A stretch of DNA of 64,000 bases from Fasciolopsis buskii. Its lineage: Eukaryota > Platyhelminthes > Trematoda > Plagiorchiida > Fasciolidae. Location: NCBI GenBank assembly GCA_008360955.1, contig LUCM01006084.1:46209-110208 (forward strand), given 5' to 3'. A program made the position numbers and the translations under genes. Under the pieces are notes generated by a model. That model was not told where the DNA came from, did not search any database, and saw nothing but the letters and a program-made list of their open reading frames with translations. Positions 12,180 to 25,134 of this stretch are shown here, in pieces. Positions within the stretch are counted from its first letter, which is position 1, and each line of letters opens with the position of its first letter.

Positions 12180-13503
12180 GGGATCAAGCCCTTGTCTGCA
12201 TGTGCTGGTAAGAAATCCCGGATTCTAGTAGATACGTGGTTTAGTGTTCAGAATTTTGTAAGAAACATTCCACTTCTGAATCGCTGAATACTGAGCGACA
12301 TATCCGAGAGAGATTTGACCGGGCCTGACAACGAACGAACCGGGCAGCTAGTCTTACCAGATGTAAATGGAAGTTTAACACTTACTAATTGGAATGATGA
12401 AAAAAGATCATTTGGAACGACCTCGATGAAAATGCTTAGACTGCTAGGGCAATCTGGGCGATATTTTGACCATTGAGTATCTCGTGATTGAGTTGGGCAA
12501 CAAACTTTGTACACGCAGAAAAGACTAAACCGGTTTGGTAGCCATCCAATAGGCCGATCGGTGTTTTGGTTTTCTGACGGATTACCAACCCGGAATTGCA
12601 AATCAACGGAAGTTGGCTTTTACCAACAGGAAAATGGACCGAGACACAAAGTCGATCCCTCTAGGCAGAAAGGCTGATTGATTTGGTCACTGTATGTCCT
12701 GGTGTTCACCTTTAGGCTCTGTTGTGACCATAACGATCTCGGGTGTACCCGAATAAAAATAAAGGGTGAATGATACCCTTGATTCCGGTACGAATATCAC
12801 ACTTCTGAGATGTTTTTTACCGTTGACCGCTGAACATAATGGAAAATCAGCGCATGCCTTTAGCGCAGTTTTTGGGAATGGATAGAGTGATTTAGTGGTC
12901 ATTTGTGTACATGTTATCAGTCAAACAGGCCCGAGTGCATCCGTAAAGCACGCACAAACGTGATTATCAGGACTGAATCCGTTATACTTTCGAGCGTAAA
13001 CGGTCTGGCAGCTATTGTTGTGAGTTTGGGGGGCCGAAACAATTTGGTGATCAGTTCGAGGAATGGAGCACATCACGTGAGGCAGACGATCACATGAATT
13101 AATCATCCGACCGTAAGGCGTATTCACTACTGGTCACGGAAATCCGTTTGTTCTTGTAATCTGGCACTTCTCAAGTCCTTCAGTCGCTTTTGTTGTGTTT
13201 ACCAAGGGCATCGAGTAATCACTGCTATCCGAAGGCTCTCCGAATCACGTGATATCAATCCAAATAATCAGACTCGGATGAAGTTGGTAGGGAGAGAGAG
13301 AGTGAGGATAAAACAAAGAAAGCTGTTTTTTTCTAAAATCTAGGAGTTAAAGTCTTCCAATAATTACTAACGAGGTATAATGCAGTCAGACTAATGCCCT
13401 ATGTGAGCTCGGCAAAATTTAATTCATCCTATTGGCATTCAGCATGAAAAGTCGAATTTTTGTGAACAAATTTTGATCATTCGGTATCTATCACCCCTCG
13501 GTG
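12180..13503. other. Intergenic, one weak minus-strand exon candidate
   Basis: See the candidate at 12386-12616. Nothing else was supportable here except a short (GA)n near 13293-13303. Confidence 0.4.
12386..12616 (-). CDS. Candidate internal exon (minus strand), unknown product
   Basis: Read on the minus strand, 77 codons stay open from an acceptor (TTTTCCTGTTGGTAAAAG) to a perfect donor GTAAGT, phase 0 at both ends. The predicted segment has four cysteines and a hydrophobic-acidic end, SLSIFIEVVPNDLF. No family is recognised. By my rough estimate about one such configuration is expected by chance in 64 kb, so this is only a candidate. Confidence 0.2.
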
Positions 13504-13672
13504 CTGGCGGTGCCCAGACGGACAAGGTCGTGGCGTTTGTGGGTGAAGGTCGCGGGTTCGAATCCTCTCACTGCTGATCAACTTTCCCACTTGGCAGCCC
13601 TCTGTTGGCCGCGGCCCCCTTCCCGAAAATTGATGTAGATTGTTGTTTCGTTCATAAAGGAAGTAAAAGATG
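13504..13672 (+). repeat. SINE-A copy
   Basis: Near-complete copy. Head GGCGGTGCCCAGACGGACAAG, B box GGGTTCGAATCC, body CTTGGCAGCCCTCTGTTGGC, then GCGGCCCCCTTCC, and tail TTCATAAAGGAAGTAAAAGA. Confidence 0.88.
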
Positions 13673-13674
13673 GA

Positions 13675-14700
13675 AGAACTGTGGCCCAGCCTAGAGTCAT
13701 TTCGAAGCAGAACTTTATTCAATGAGGCTGAGTCGCTCTGACAGAACCGATTACTTGGCGATGAATACGGGCTCTTGTAAGTGTGACACTCGAATAAATG
13801 GTCTGAAATAATTTTTTAAAATTTAATCTCACTCCAGATCCAAGGTAATTTCGCCGGAAAGAGGAGAGGCATATGTGAGCAGATTACGGTAGGATGAGAA
13901 TCGATGCACAGCATGCAGACTGGTCACACACGAAAGAACAACTAGGCCACGAGTGTTAAAATGTACCGGGCAAATTTAACTAACAATAGAATCACTAATT
14001 AGTTCATTCCCAATTGAAAATATCCGAGATCTCCTGGGGGGGGGGGCGGGGGGAGAATTCATTCCAAATGTTTAGTTTCACAAACCACACAGTTATTGTA
14101 GTTAGTAGTCTCTCTGGAGTGGTAAAATTTTCTAACGAGTTTCGTGGAAAATTTGTTTTGATGTGTGCCAGATAAGTGACTTCGTTCACCAAATCGTTCC
14201 CGTGGCCTTGCTGGATGCGGGCGATTATTTGGTTTTACTTATTAGCCATTTCCAGTTAGGTTTGAGTTTTGTCGCAATTGAATAGGACAGAGGAAAAAGA
14301 ACAATACTGCACTTGCCTAAAACAATTATTGAATTACTCAATATTCAGTCATGAACTGCAGTGTATAGGCACACAGAGGTTAAATTCAGTGCAGAACGGT
14401 GAATAATTATCCTGGTCGTGGCCCTAGGTTGCTAGCTGTGGGACAGTTGATAACAACCAAACAAACAGTTGATCCCATTTCATGTTTATAACCGTCATTA
14501 CACAATAAGGACCGGGAGATTTTAGCCTTCAGTGACGCAATGCTAATTTGATTGTGTAACCCAGCTCTCTGTACACCTGAGCTGTCCACACAGACTTTGC
14601 GCTTGCCACGGGAATGACGTCAATTGTTTGTTGTATTGGATTTAATCTATATGCTCGTTCATTGCAGTCTATAACTGAATAATACATAACCCACAGAATG
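13675..14700. other. Intergenic with G-rich tract
   Basis: No supported gene. It contains a poly-G run at 14036-14053. Confidence 0.45.
14036..14053 (+). repeat. Poly-G tract interrupted by one C
   Basis: Eleven G, one C, six G. A mononucleotide run this long is unusual in the window. Confidence 0.85.
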
Positions 14701-14706
14701 TTTTAC

Positions 14707-15034
14707 GCATGCGATTGAAAAGCGTAATGCGACATGTTAACATCCTGCCGTATTGACCTCCTGTAACCACTATTCTATTGGATAAATGACACCCATTGTT
14801 TTGTTGTGATGTTTTTCCGATCGAGTCAACAAAACACATCCCTGAGGAGGGTCCGATCGGATGCGAATTTCCAAATTCGTCTACGAGCGTGACCATAACT
14901 GAATGGTATTCAAGCACAAAAGTCGTTCCGGCCAAGTGAAACGGGAATGACGCATAAATGAACGCGGCTAAAGGGGGGTTTGAATGGGCAGTTAGTGGAG
15001 CAAATAAGGTTAAAATAAAGTAAACATTAGATCG
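14707..15034 (-). CDS. Candidate exon (minus strand), unknown product
   Basis: On the minus strand a strong acceptor (CCCTTTTTATTTCAG) opens into about 109 codons with no stop, and the frame continues past a possible GTAAAA donor at 14706. The stretch begins hydrophobic (VYFILTLFAPLTAH) and then reads like a soluble domain with several cysteines. A second open frame just upstream on the same strand (about 15070-15360) is cysteine-rich, but it does not join in phase through the donor I could see (GTACCT near 15154). It could be two exons of one gene with a different junction, or a decayed mobile element. Confidence 0.28.
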
Positions 15035-18000
15035 CTGAAATAAAAAGGGTTGCTCATGACCGCTCCGTTTCATTGTCCTCTTCTTCTTGTTCGATATCCA
15101 CAAAGCCCAACTTTCTGTGGCCTAAAAACCAGTGAGACACGGGAAAGGTACCATAATTTAATTAGCATTTTGCGTCCATACCGGTTTTTTTGAATCACAT
15201 TTGCACATCGTGTTGCATGGATTGGTGCACTGCAACTTGAACAGAATTGAGGAATATAAGTTTCACAGGGAATTCGAATCTTGTTCCAAACCTCATATGT
15301 AACCCATTCAGAATGGACTGTTGGTTGGACCAAAAGTGTTGTTGACCAATGGAACTTCATTGGGTGTTCAACATCGCACTGACAAGCGGAGCGTTTTCGC
15401 CAACTTCACTAATGCATTGCCAAACTTTGGGGAGCTAGTTGAACAATAGTAATTAACGTTTAGCTATCTGTGGTAATCTACGTGCAGTAGAACTGTCTGT
15501 GAATTGCCTGGTCTATCCGGGAAGCCGTCAGGATTTCCTAACCGAAAACGGTCTTTAGTAACAGCGAGAATATCTGACCAAAAATGAGGCACACCACTAG
15601 TGATGGAGATCAATGATCAGTGAAGCTATAGCCCAGGAAAGAACTAATAAAAGAACCTTTTTTCATGGAAAAATAAACACCAAAACAGTCACAGTCATTC
15701 CCAGTTGCAAACGATTTTTAACTGAACACACAAAATTCGACAAGCGTAAAACAAAATATCGATTCACCAAATAGATGGACTACACAATCACACATGAAAA
15801 TCATCACCAAATTCAGATCATATCGAAACGTCAGATCAAATGTGGATGGTTTCGATCGACCAAACTTTGCTTGCAGTAACCCGCAATAACCCAAGGATAC
15901 CCAGTCAGTTGATTTTCGGGTTTGAACTTATTTAGCTGACGTGTGACATGTCAAACTTGTTTTAGGTCATGACCGAAGCATATGGCAACGATTATTACAG
16001 TTGAACAATCTGATACATGAATTTGCATCAACTCGGAATTGCACGCCGGAAACGTAAGTCAGTCATGGTCTCACCCGACCGTTTGTCTGGTTGATTTTAG
16101 CCGGTGAATGCAATTTTACGAACGGATTGAGCCAACCAATTGGAGGTTGCATGAGGTTTAGACCCCCAGAACTTTTGATCTACTCTTTGATACGCTTCAC
16201 AGCTCGCACTTTGTTACCCGACCAACATTGGATGAGTATGCAACTAGGCAGTAATGTTATGCAAACAGTGCAGAATGCAGGGTAGATACGCATGATTTTA
16301 CCCACTGGTCCGTTGTTATATTCGCATGGATCTGTCAAGCGTACTCACCATTGGACCCACTATTGGCTGACAACTGATGTACCTAAAATACAGACGTGCT
16401 TAAGTACTGCAGTCGGGTGATTGATTTGTGTGGCTTGCAAGCTTGACTATGGAAATGGGTTTAAACTGAATTTCGGTCAGGTACATGGATCACTCGCTCG
16501 TGAAGTGAACTACTTTGCCCCATGGGTGTGACGTTGATACTTTTTATGGGTTAGCTGTATGCTGCCTTGTCACCGATTATTTGCTACCTTACTATTGACT
16601 ATTTTGTGCTTGCTAAAGGAAAGCAAACCCGGCTACAAAAGTCGTAAGTTCTACTAATAAACTTGTTTAGTTGCTCACTCTGACATGTGACAAAGAAAGC
16701 TATAGAAAGCCTCGTAAAATTACATGATCATTACTTGATCACATACATATAAGAGTTACAGTTTACCCGGTCGATATTTAGTCTTTTTCCGCAGTTTCTC
16801 ACGCGTGTCATGTAGTTCCCGTCTGCGTCTGGTAAGCTTTGTCCTGGTTGCATCACTTCCTATTTGTGTACGATAATTACCTGCTTTGGGTATCAGTTCT
16901 TGTCACTGGTTAATTTTTCATCAGAAATACATTGAATTATAAGCCAAATTACTATGAGTTACCTTTAAACGATTAATCTGTTCCTCGTAGCTTATCACGA
17001 TCCACAACTGTCGCAACCTCACACATTTTCAAGACATGATACACACCACCAAAATTGTTGACCTTGTGATGAGGTGAGATTGAACGCTCCACAATGTGGC
17101 GTTTGTACTTAAAATCGGTTTACAGAATGCGGCAAGTCATGCTAACTAGCGGATACGAATTACCAACAGGTACTGGACCGAATCCGACACAGTTGAGGAC
17201 AATGAGAACAGCGAAGCAACCGGGAAACATGTTGGAGTTCTTCGCAACACTGAATGCATTGATGGAATACATCCTGTTCAATGGTATTTAAGGCATACTC
17301 GAACCTCATGACAGACTATGGCCACCGTTCACAGTGGCAGATCGTCTACACAAGCTAGCACGAATCTGCACCGGACTGCGTTATCTGACGTGCTCGTAAA
17401 CTGACCACACGCACACTTGGTACAAAGTATTGACCCCGTATTGTCTACGCGTGGGCTTTAATCATCTTGCTGACCTGTACGAAACAGAATGACCACGGGC
17501 GCGTAGGCTTACGTGAGAGCAAAATGACGGGTTCAAAATCTCCCTTCTAGGCACTCACATTTTCAGTTGTTGAACTCGCATAAAACTAGTCCACTAGGGT
17601 GAATCGGAGTGGTGGAGTGTTGACAGCTGGGAAGTAAGTCGGTGACACGTATTTTACAGCGGGATTGGTGCGTTGCGCGAGTGCTTGTCACAGATGATAT
17701 AATAAAAACTCGCTAGGTTGTCTTTCATCCCAAAGCCCATTTAGTCGCCCTCGTTTTATTTCGGCGCTCTGCCAAGACAATGAAGTAGGTACGGTTGATA
17801 AATCTCACATCCAACCCCAAACACTGCATCCCTATTAGCTGAACCAAACAAAAACGTGCACAAACCTCGACATGGCTTGTTCCTAGCACAAAGGCTAGAC
17901 AAGTCCCAGACCAATCATGATTGCGTCAACATTTGCGAAATGAACGAGGCCCAGTTGAATGCGAAAGACTTGAGAATCTTAATATTTGGTTCTACCCTAA

Positions 18001-19099
18001 GTATGATGAACTGAATTTTTAATTGGTGAAACAAGTGAGTCACGTGGAACGTTCCAAATCACGTAGATTCACCGGCCCACTAGGGGACGTTCTCAACAAA
18101 ATAGGGGCGCGAGCGTGCAAGGCAAGATGAACTGAGCTGGTCATCATATGAATTTTGGACGGGGATTGCAACCGAACGGATTTATTGAAAATGCGCTCCC
18201 ACGTAGCCGAGAACTGACCAATGTGGAACATGCACATTTGCCCAATCGTGGTGCAAGTCACAATGATCATCGGTGCACGTGGACCAACACATGCGTGGTG
18301 ATACATGTTTTTCCTGAAGCCTTGGAAACCACGACACTAGTTTCAAGTTTCTCAATACTTTCGAAACAAATCCGAATAGCTCCGGTTTACTTCGGAAATA
18401 AATAGAAAGACGATTTAATGCATTCCTCGATTCATACATTCTGCCAGTTCGATACACACATTGAACTCGCTTCTGCCAACTCGTCTCCATCGCGTTGAAA
18501 TGTGAAGTGGTGGGTGACCCGATTAACAAAACAGACAAGTAGTTCTGGGAATAAATGTGTTGACAACCAAATGTTCCGGAACCACGCAGTTTGCAAATTC
18601 GAATACCCGTGGAGTTTCACAAATCGACCTTCCGACTACTACACACCTCGGAGAGCAGTGTCTACGGAGGGGATGAATCAGCGTCAAAGAATAGATAAGT
18701 ACATGTAATTCGTAGTATGAGAACAAGTTGGCAACGGTGCTAGACATGTTGACGACGTGTAGAGTGTAAGTCAATCGAGCGAACATTCGAGCAGCTCATG
18801 GGGATCAAATTGGCACAATCCAAAATGAAGACAGATCCAGATTGTTGCTGTGTTGTTTATAACAGATCGATCAATGTGTGACAATGAAACCTGAACGGCG
18901 TTCGTGTCAGGCCCTTGTAGTCCAAATTCAGACAATAAATCAAATCAACGACAAAGGGCTTCAGATAAATTCAACGAACATCAAACCCACGCTCGCCGGA
19001 ATGGCGACAGTGCAGATTGTGTCAACGGTAGAAACAAAGTGATGCGATAAAGCGAAGACGGGATTTGTCCCAAAAGAGGTATATAATAATGGGTGACTG

Positions 19100-19130
19100 G
19101 TGTGTGTGTGTGTGTGTGTGTGTGTGTGGT
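19100..19130. repeat. (GT)n microsatellite
   Basis: About 14 uninterrupted GT units. Confidence 0.92.
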
Positions 19131-19636
19131 GGGATGGGGTGGGCTAGGAGAGAAAATTGTCAACGGTTGGTTCAGATCTTCGTGGAATCTCTTTATATGC
19201 ACGAAACATTGTGCGTGAAGTGCAGAACGAGAGGAAGAAAATGCGATTCGAGTTGTAACAGCGATAATGCAATTGGATACATGTAATTAGTAGGCAAATT
19301 CGGTTCCTGTGACCGAATAAGGTGTTCGGGGAATTTCTTGTTCGTTAAACAATAAACAAAGTGCGTAAGAAGGAGGTGTTACGGATACTGTTTTGTTGCG
19401 GCGCGAAAGATAAATAGAGTGGAGTACGCAACTCTGGTTGGTGACCACCAGGGATTGATAATTTGAAAAAGGTATTTTTACTTAAATTTCCATCTAACTT
19501 GAATCCATCTGGCAGTCCATCTCACCATTGTTTTTTGACCACTTACAAACACACGTGTCTACTTCTCACTCAACTACTAAATTCGTGGAAATTTTCACAG
19601 GCAATTCTATAGTCTATGTTGTTTACTCACCAGGGA

Positions 19637-19654
19637 TGGAGAGAGAGAGAGAGA
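19637..19654. repeat. (GA)n microsatellite
   Basis: Eight or nine GA units. Confidence 0.85.
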
Positions 19655-21761
19655 GCGAATAATTTGATCAACGAAAAGTCGGGCTTGCATAAACCGTCAA
19701 CCTAACCGAGGTCGCTCAACGCTAGTGGCACGTGACTTGACGCCCATCCTTCACTTAAGATAACTCGGTACTGATACAATGTTGACCTTTCTGTCAATCC
19801 GTAAAACTCATCAGCAAAGGCTTGCTTGGGGTGAATTCATTACTTGCAAGCGACATCAGCAGTGAAAGCAAAATCGAAAGCACTCCGTCTCTTCCTTGAA
19901 TTCATATGGTAAATCGCACATACGTATCACAGGATAAACTCTACCGTTCGCCATGAAGACCAGTTCTTTCAGCTCTGTTTAGTTGTACATTTTGTTATTA
20001 TTGAAAATCCGTCTACAACTCGCCTGTAGTCCGGACTAGTGGTCAAAACCAGAAAGTTCATTCCAGCAGTTCGAATTCATTTGACGATTATTATTGAAAT
20101 AAGAATCTGTCACTTGAGTGAGATTTAAACTGACCTCTAGTATTAACTCAATTAGACTGTTTATAAACACATTATTTAACTATTACGGTCACTGGAGATA
20201 ACTGGGAAAGGTGAGGAGGCTATCTCCCAGTTTCAGATAGTTTAATCCATCCGTCTGTCGACAGTAACAGCCTTAATGGCTACTAATTATTCTGTACTTC
20301 CATATCTCACTCCTTTACTGTATAGAGGAAATTCGCGTAGGAAAAAAACCGGAAAAAAGATTGGTAATTCAAAGTGCAGTCAGTGAACAGGGTTCAGCGT
20401 GGAACCAGAATGCGGATTTCTGTTGCTCGAGGTACTACTCCAACTCCTAGTTGATTTCAATATTTTTAGAACTGTGTTTTTTCCACAGTATATGATGTTG
20501 GCTGATCTGTAACCCTGTCGTTTAGGTCCTGGACATTCAGCATTCGTCAAGGCGGCACACTCAGCGACAATGTATCCATGGCAAAGCAATGACGAGCAGG
20601 CCACCCAGATGGGCTACAGGTATTTCATGGAAGGTTCTTGATCAGATATAACTTAACTGCTCATGAGTAGTGTTACTCGGTGTGGACAAAGAATGATGAT
20701 GAAAAGGTCGCTGACAAAAGTGATTGTGGATAGAATTCCCAAGTTCACGATATTTTACATGAACCGCATGAAGTACGAAGCTCAAGAACACATATAACGA
20801 TTCTGATAAGGAGTCAAAAGGGGTATTGCAATCTTATCAACAAAGTTGTTAGACATAACTTCAATGGGCTACAGGTGGAATTGATCAATGCTACTTTATA
20901 CTCAACAATATGATAATCCGTTTCCCTAAAAGTGTATTGTTAATTATTAGGAATATCCCATAAAAAATGTTTCAGTATAATCCCTTAAAACAATCAGTGA
21001 CTTCTGTATCAATTGGTAAAGGACCATTTGTGGTATTCTCAGTCCCCAGGACAGAGTTCGTTAACGAGCAAACTATTCGTAGTGCGGAGACATTGTGAAA
21101 TCCGAAGACCAAAAGTCTGACTGTTCATAAACCTTTTATTGCCGACTGGTATCACAGCTCTCCTCAAGCATCAGTGCGGTCAGTATTAATGCTTACCTCA
21201 GACAAATTTAAGGTTGCTCTACGCAGGCTGGAATTTTGGACCCCAAATACAATTTCGGAACAAAGCCTCACCGAAAGCGATGACGTCTTCCACAACAGAC
21301 GCATATTCGATGCATCGAATACCAAAACATTACATTTACCTAGCACAGCAACATGCCGAAAAGGAAAACATAAGTGGCAGACAGGAAAATCGGTGTGTGT
21401 GTATGTCTGCACACGTTATCATCAACAGTAACGACTGGATGAGTACATGATGCTGTACCAGTGGAGGCGTGTGCTGGCTAAAGTGTTTCAAATAAATCCT
21501 TTCTCCTGGTCGATTTACATTCGAATTGCAAAAAACTAATTCAGCTTAGCTAGCTTTATCGTGGCCGGTTGAGACAAATGGTTATTCAGAGGCATTCATG
21601 CCAACATTGGCGATGAGGAAGCATATTATTCTCAATTTCACTATTGCAAAAACAAAATGCTCCTGTTGAATTAACGGGTTTCTAAAGATTGTCGTGCATA
21701 CCCGTTTTCTTTAAGGCGAGAGTTAATCCAGGTGAGCGTCACCATTGATCAAATACAATCA

Positions 21762-21832
21762 GGATAGCCCAACAGCTAGTATGTTCAAATTAACCGCTCA
21801 TTCGGGATTCGAATCCTGGCCCATGGGTCATA
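21762..21832 (+). repeat. tRNA-like SINE head, family unclear
   Basis: Contains ATAGCCCAACAGCTAG as an A-box-like segment and a perfect B box GGATTCGAATCC at the right spacing for a pol III promoter. It does not continue into either the SINE-A or the SINE-B body. It lies just 50 bp before the foldback hairpin. Confidence 0.45.
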
Positions 21833-21883
21833 CGAGTGTAGCACGGATAATGATTTACAACAAATGCAAGGTATTTTGCTATT

Positions 21884-22060
21884 AATTGTGAATAATATAA
21901 TGTTAATAACACAGCGTTGTTGGTGGATGTAGTGCGCCAACGGTTTGACTAACGTGGGTAGAGTTTCTCAAGGCAAGTTTTACAACGCACGGTAGTCGAA
22001 ACGTTGGCGCATTACATCTACCAACAACGCTATTTTATTAACATCATATCATTCACAATT
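21884..22060. mobile_element. Foldback / MITE-like hairpin
   Basis: Two 68-nt arms (21884-21951 and 21993-22060) are reverse complements with no gaps and about eight mismatches, around 88 percent identity. The loop is 41 nt. The arm core is AGCGTTGTTGGT...GCGCCAACG. Such equal-length gap-free arms indicate a single palindromic unit, such as a non-autonomous DNA transposon, and not two independent insertions. No open frame or transposase is associated with it. Target-site duplications were not obvious. Confidence 0.7.
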
Positions 22061-22064
22061 AGAA

Positions 22065-24900
22065 CCAATATATGGCTCATCGATCTTTCGATACACTCCT
22101 TACGTCATTTGGTTCTGACATTTTACTACTGTTTCCTTAGATTTTGTTTGAACAAGCCATTATTGATATGAAATCACTGTATATTTGACTGGAACTGTTA
22201 CAAGTGATGAGGCAAAAAATTTTCTGTCATTTTGACAGCGACGTTAATCTGCAGACCTTACCTATCACATATCAATCAGGTTACAGTTGGAGTGACAGGT
22301 GTGTTACTTGGGCTAGGAACAAGTAAATTCAAACGATGGCAACACAACTTCCAAACAGAATTTCATACTTGCTGTCTAACCTGGACTGGCCATGAAAAAA
22401 AACCCGTTGAATAATCCGATATTCGGTTAGTCGTGGCTGTTCGATTTGCCGATTTGTATCTCACTAGTTACGACCATACAGATCTGCATGAATATAAGGC
22501 AGTTTGATACACTGGACGTTTTTATTGTCACCGTTTAGTAACTGCAAATGGCTGCACAATACGGCCAGCTTTCGAATTCGAAGGAATCCAGATTCATGGG
22601 GTTTCCAAAAACTGGAAATGGTATGCATTGCATAAGGTTTAAAAGCAAGCTCTTTTTGAGTCGTGGGATGTTTAGACCACACAGTAGAATCACGTTTGGT
22701 AAGCCAATACACTCGAATCATAACAATTTTAGAGAAAACATCTTAGCGACCCAGTTTAATATCGTCAAAGCTGACTAGGATCAAAGCTAATGACACATTC
22801 AAAATAACGAAAAACCATCAGCGAATGCATGGTTACGTTGACGATGTGACCTCGGTTGATGATGAAACGTCGATGATTCAAACGCCAATCTCAGCGATCA
22901 AAAACCCATAACAGATAGTTTGTAAAATTCGGAGGACGTCAAAAAGCTGCCGACACATGAACCTAAAGTCAATCGGCCAGTCACCGAAATCAGCGAGTCA
23001 GTCATTTCGTCAATCATCATTTTACTTCGATTATTCATTTTGTGATCTGGTCACACATTCTTTTCAGAACCCATTACTCATTTTATGATTGGAATGTACC
23101 GGAGTAATTTTTTTGCATCGTATTATATAGCACTGCACATGTATTCAAGCGTCTAATCCCATTTTTAATCAAACCGAATAGCGTTCCCATTTGGAATATC
23201 GTCGTTTTCTTTCCAAATATCTGGCTCCATCCTGGGAGTCTTTTGATCCCGCCACATGGTTTAGTGTCTGTCGGCCTCGACATCGTTTGCGCAGGCTCAT
23301 TTTACTAGATTGAATCTCCTTGGCGTATTCCGAGATGTAATTTTGTAGCAGTGGGAAATGCGCTTGATGTAACTGAACTCTCGTGGTCTGTTTGAGCACT
23401 TCAGAAAGAACTGACTTGCAAAGTGTTCATGCAAGCCAATTAGCCAAGAGAAATAAGACGATAAACTATCACAAAAAATCATTCAGTCTCTATTGCATTC
23501 GTTTTACAGCCCATCCTTGAGCGAAAGACTTTACGGCTTGCACTGAATGATTAGTTTTCCTCATCTCGAACTCTACCGAAGTTGAATTAATTTTACTGTC
23601 ACTTTTTGGCCCAAATCTCTTCACAATACTCTGCCTTATGTTTCTAGGTCATCGATTCACGTGGTAGCTGACCCTTTCAACCGGAGACCTGTTTTTTAAA
23701 GGGCTTGTGTTAAAATCGTACTAGAAAATTTGCTCTTCGACTCGTTTCGGACAAGGCAGATCAGCCCTCTAGATCATGAAATGCATCAATAAGTGATTCT
23801 GCTGTAAATGATCACGTTGTACCCCTTTTTAACTAAGCCTACTAGCCTTTTCACGATGCGTAATGGCTAACTTTAGGACTTGAAAAATGCTTGTTCTTTA
23901 CGGTTATGCATGAATGGTCTTCCACTGCTCCAGTTCCGTTCAGCCAGTACCAGTAGTTAGTTAAACTACTTTCTAATCAATTGATTTTCCCTGCAAAAAG
24001 TGCATCCTTAAAGGAGTTCATTACTGTGCGCCAGCAGCGCTGATTTTCACGGAACTTTTTGGAGCCACATTTGATAGGCTACCGGTTAAGATTCTAACCT
24101 CACACCCATTCTTCTCGCATTCGTGTCCCAGTTAGGAAGTCTGATGAACGGGCACTGTTAGCCATTCCTGTCAAGGATAAATCAACTGTACAGTGCGGTT
24201 CCATGATTTCCAGTGATTGCCTCATGAATCATTTAATGTTGGATCTAATAATAGACAAATGCAGTTACATTTTCAATTAACCGTGTCCAAAATTTTGTAT
24301 AGTTTCACCTGGGTTTGGTGCCGCACTGACTTTAACCTAGTTTACGGAAGATTGTGCGTGTTGTTCAAACAAGAGAGAATGATGCAATTGCGTCTACTAA
24401 CAACCACACGCACATGCGCCTCACAGCCCCACGGGCTACTAGTCCACACCTGATATAATCGCTGACCAACTGACCTGTTTTCTCACATTGAGTTCTGCGT
24501 CCCTGTTACCAATAGCAACGAGGATGATTACAGGTTGGGCGCGATGCTAAATGAAGTACTGTTGTGCAATCGCCAAATGACCTTTAAAAACAATAGTCAT
24601 GTAACTCGTAGAACGATGGGCCGTGGTAACCACAGCAACCGGAATGAAGGTAGGCAAGACAAACGTCCTTATTATTCATGACCGTTTCACCGTTTGCTCT
24701 CATACTTTCCACCGGGAAACTTAAGCAAAATTTGTTTAAAACAAGTATACTAGGTCACAAATTATCGTCCCCCTCTCTCGCTCTGTCCCTTCTTTCTGTT
24801 GACCTGGGGATTACTATAGCATTGACATTTCAACAACCACAGTAGAAACGATTTTTCCAAATCCAATCCTAGCTCGTCCTATCTCCGTATCGGAAAGAAA
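22065..24900. other. Intergenic, one weak minus-strand exon candidate
   Basis: Apart from the candidate at 23169-23420, no coding or repeat feature could be supported. Confidence 0.4.
23169..23420 (-). CDS. Candidate terminal exon (minus strand), unknown product
   Basis: The minus-strand frame opens after an acceptor-like TTTGCAAG and runs about 80 codons to TGA, which is followed at once by ATTAAA, a possible polyadenylation signal. The predicted segment is basic and helical (QLHQAHFPLLQNYISEYAKE, then KMSLRKRCRGR and LERKRRYSKWE). No family is recognised and no upstream exon was identified. Confidence 0.25.
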   Translation of the reverse strand, partial: CKSVLSEVLKQTTRVQLHQAHFPLLQNYISEYAKEIQSSKMSLRKRCRGRQTLNHVAGSKDSQDGARYLERKRRYSKWERYSV

Positions 24901-24938
24901 AGCATCCAAGGTCAAATGTGATTGTACATATAATCGAC

Positions 24939-24946
24939 TATAAATA
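24939..24946 (+). promoter_or_regulatory. TATA box of the secreted-protein gene
   Basis: TATAAATA lies 123 nt upstream of the predicted start codon at 25062. It would place transcription start near 24970 and give a 5' UTR of about 90 nt. The start codon context AAAAATGA is favourable. The assignment is by position only. Confidence 0.45.
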
Positions 24947-25061
24947 TTTTTGGAGGTACACGTAAAAAGACGTTCGTTCCAATTAGCGCAATCGCGTATT
25001 CCTCAAATCCATTGCCGATTCGAGTTAAACGTGACCACTTAAAGGCGATTGCAGGACAAAA

Positions 25062-25134
25062 ATGAGTCGTTCAAACTCACTACTTCAATTCGCACTCGTC
25101 ACTGTGCTGATCATGGTCTTGGTTGAACAGACAT
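25062..25134 (+). CDS. Exon 1: signal peptide
   Basis: 24 codons plus one base, ending at GTAAGT. It starts with a polar SRSNS n-region followed by LLQFALVTVLIMVLV, a clear hydrophobic core, then EQT. Cleavage probably falls near the exon junction. Confidence 0.75.

Larger units (their letters stand above)
15400..21755. other. Large stretch with nothing supported but microsatellites
   Basis: More than 6 kb with no recognisable domain, RNA gene or transposon motif. It holds (GT)n at 19100-19130 and (GA)n at 19637-19654. A degenerate tRNA-like string around 17520-17560 (ACGGGTTCAAAATC) may be an old SINE remnant. Confidence 0.4.
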
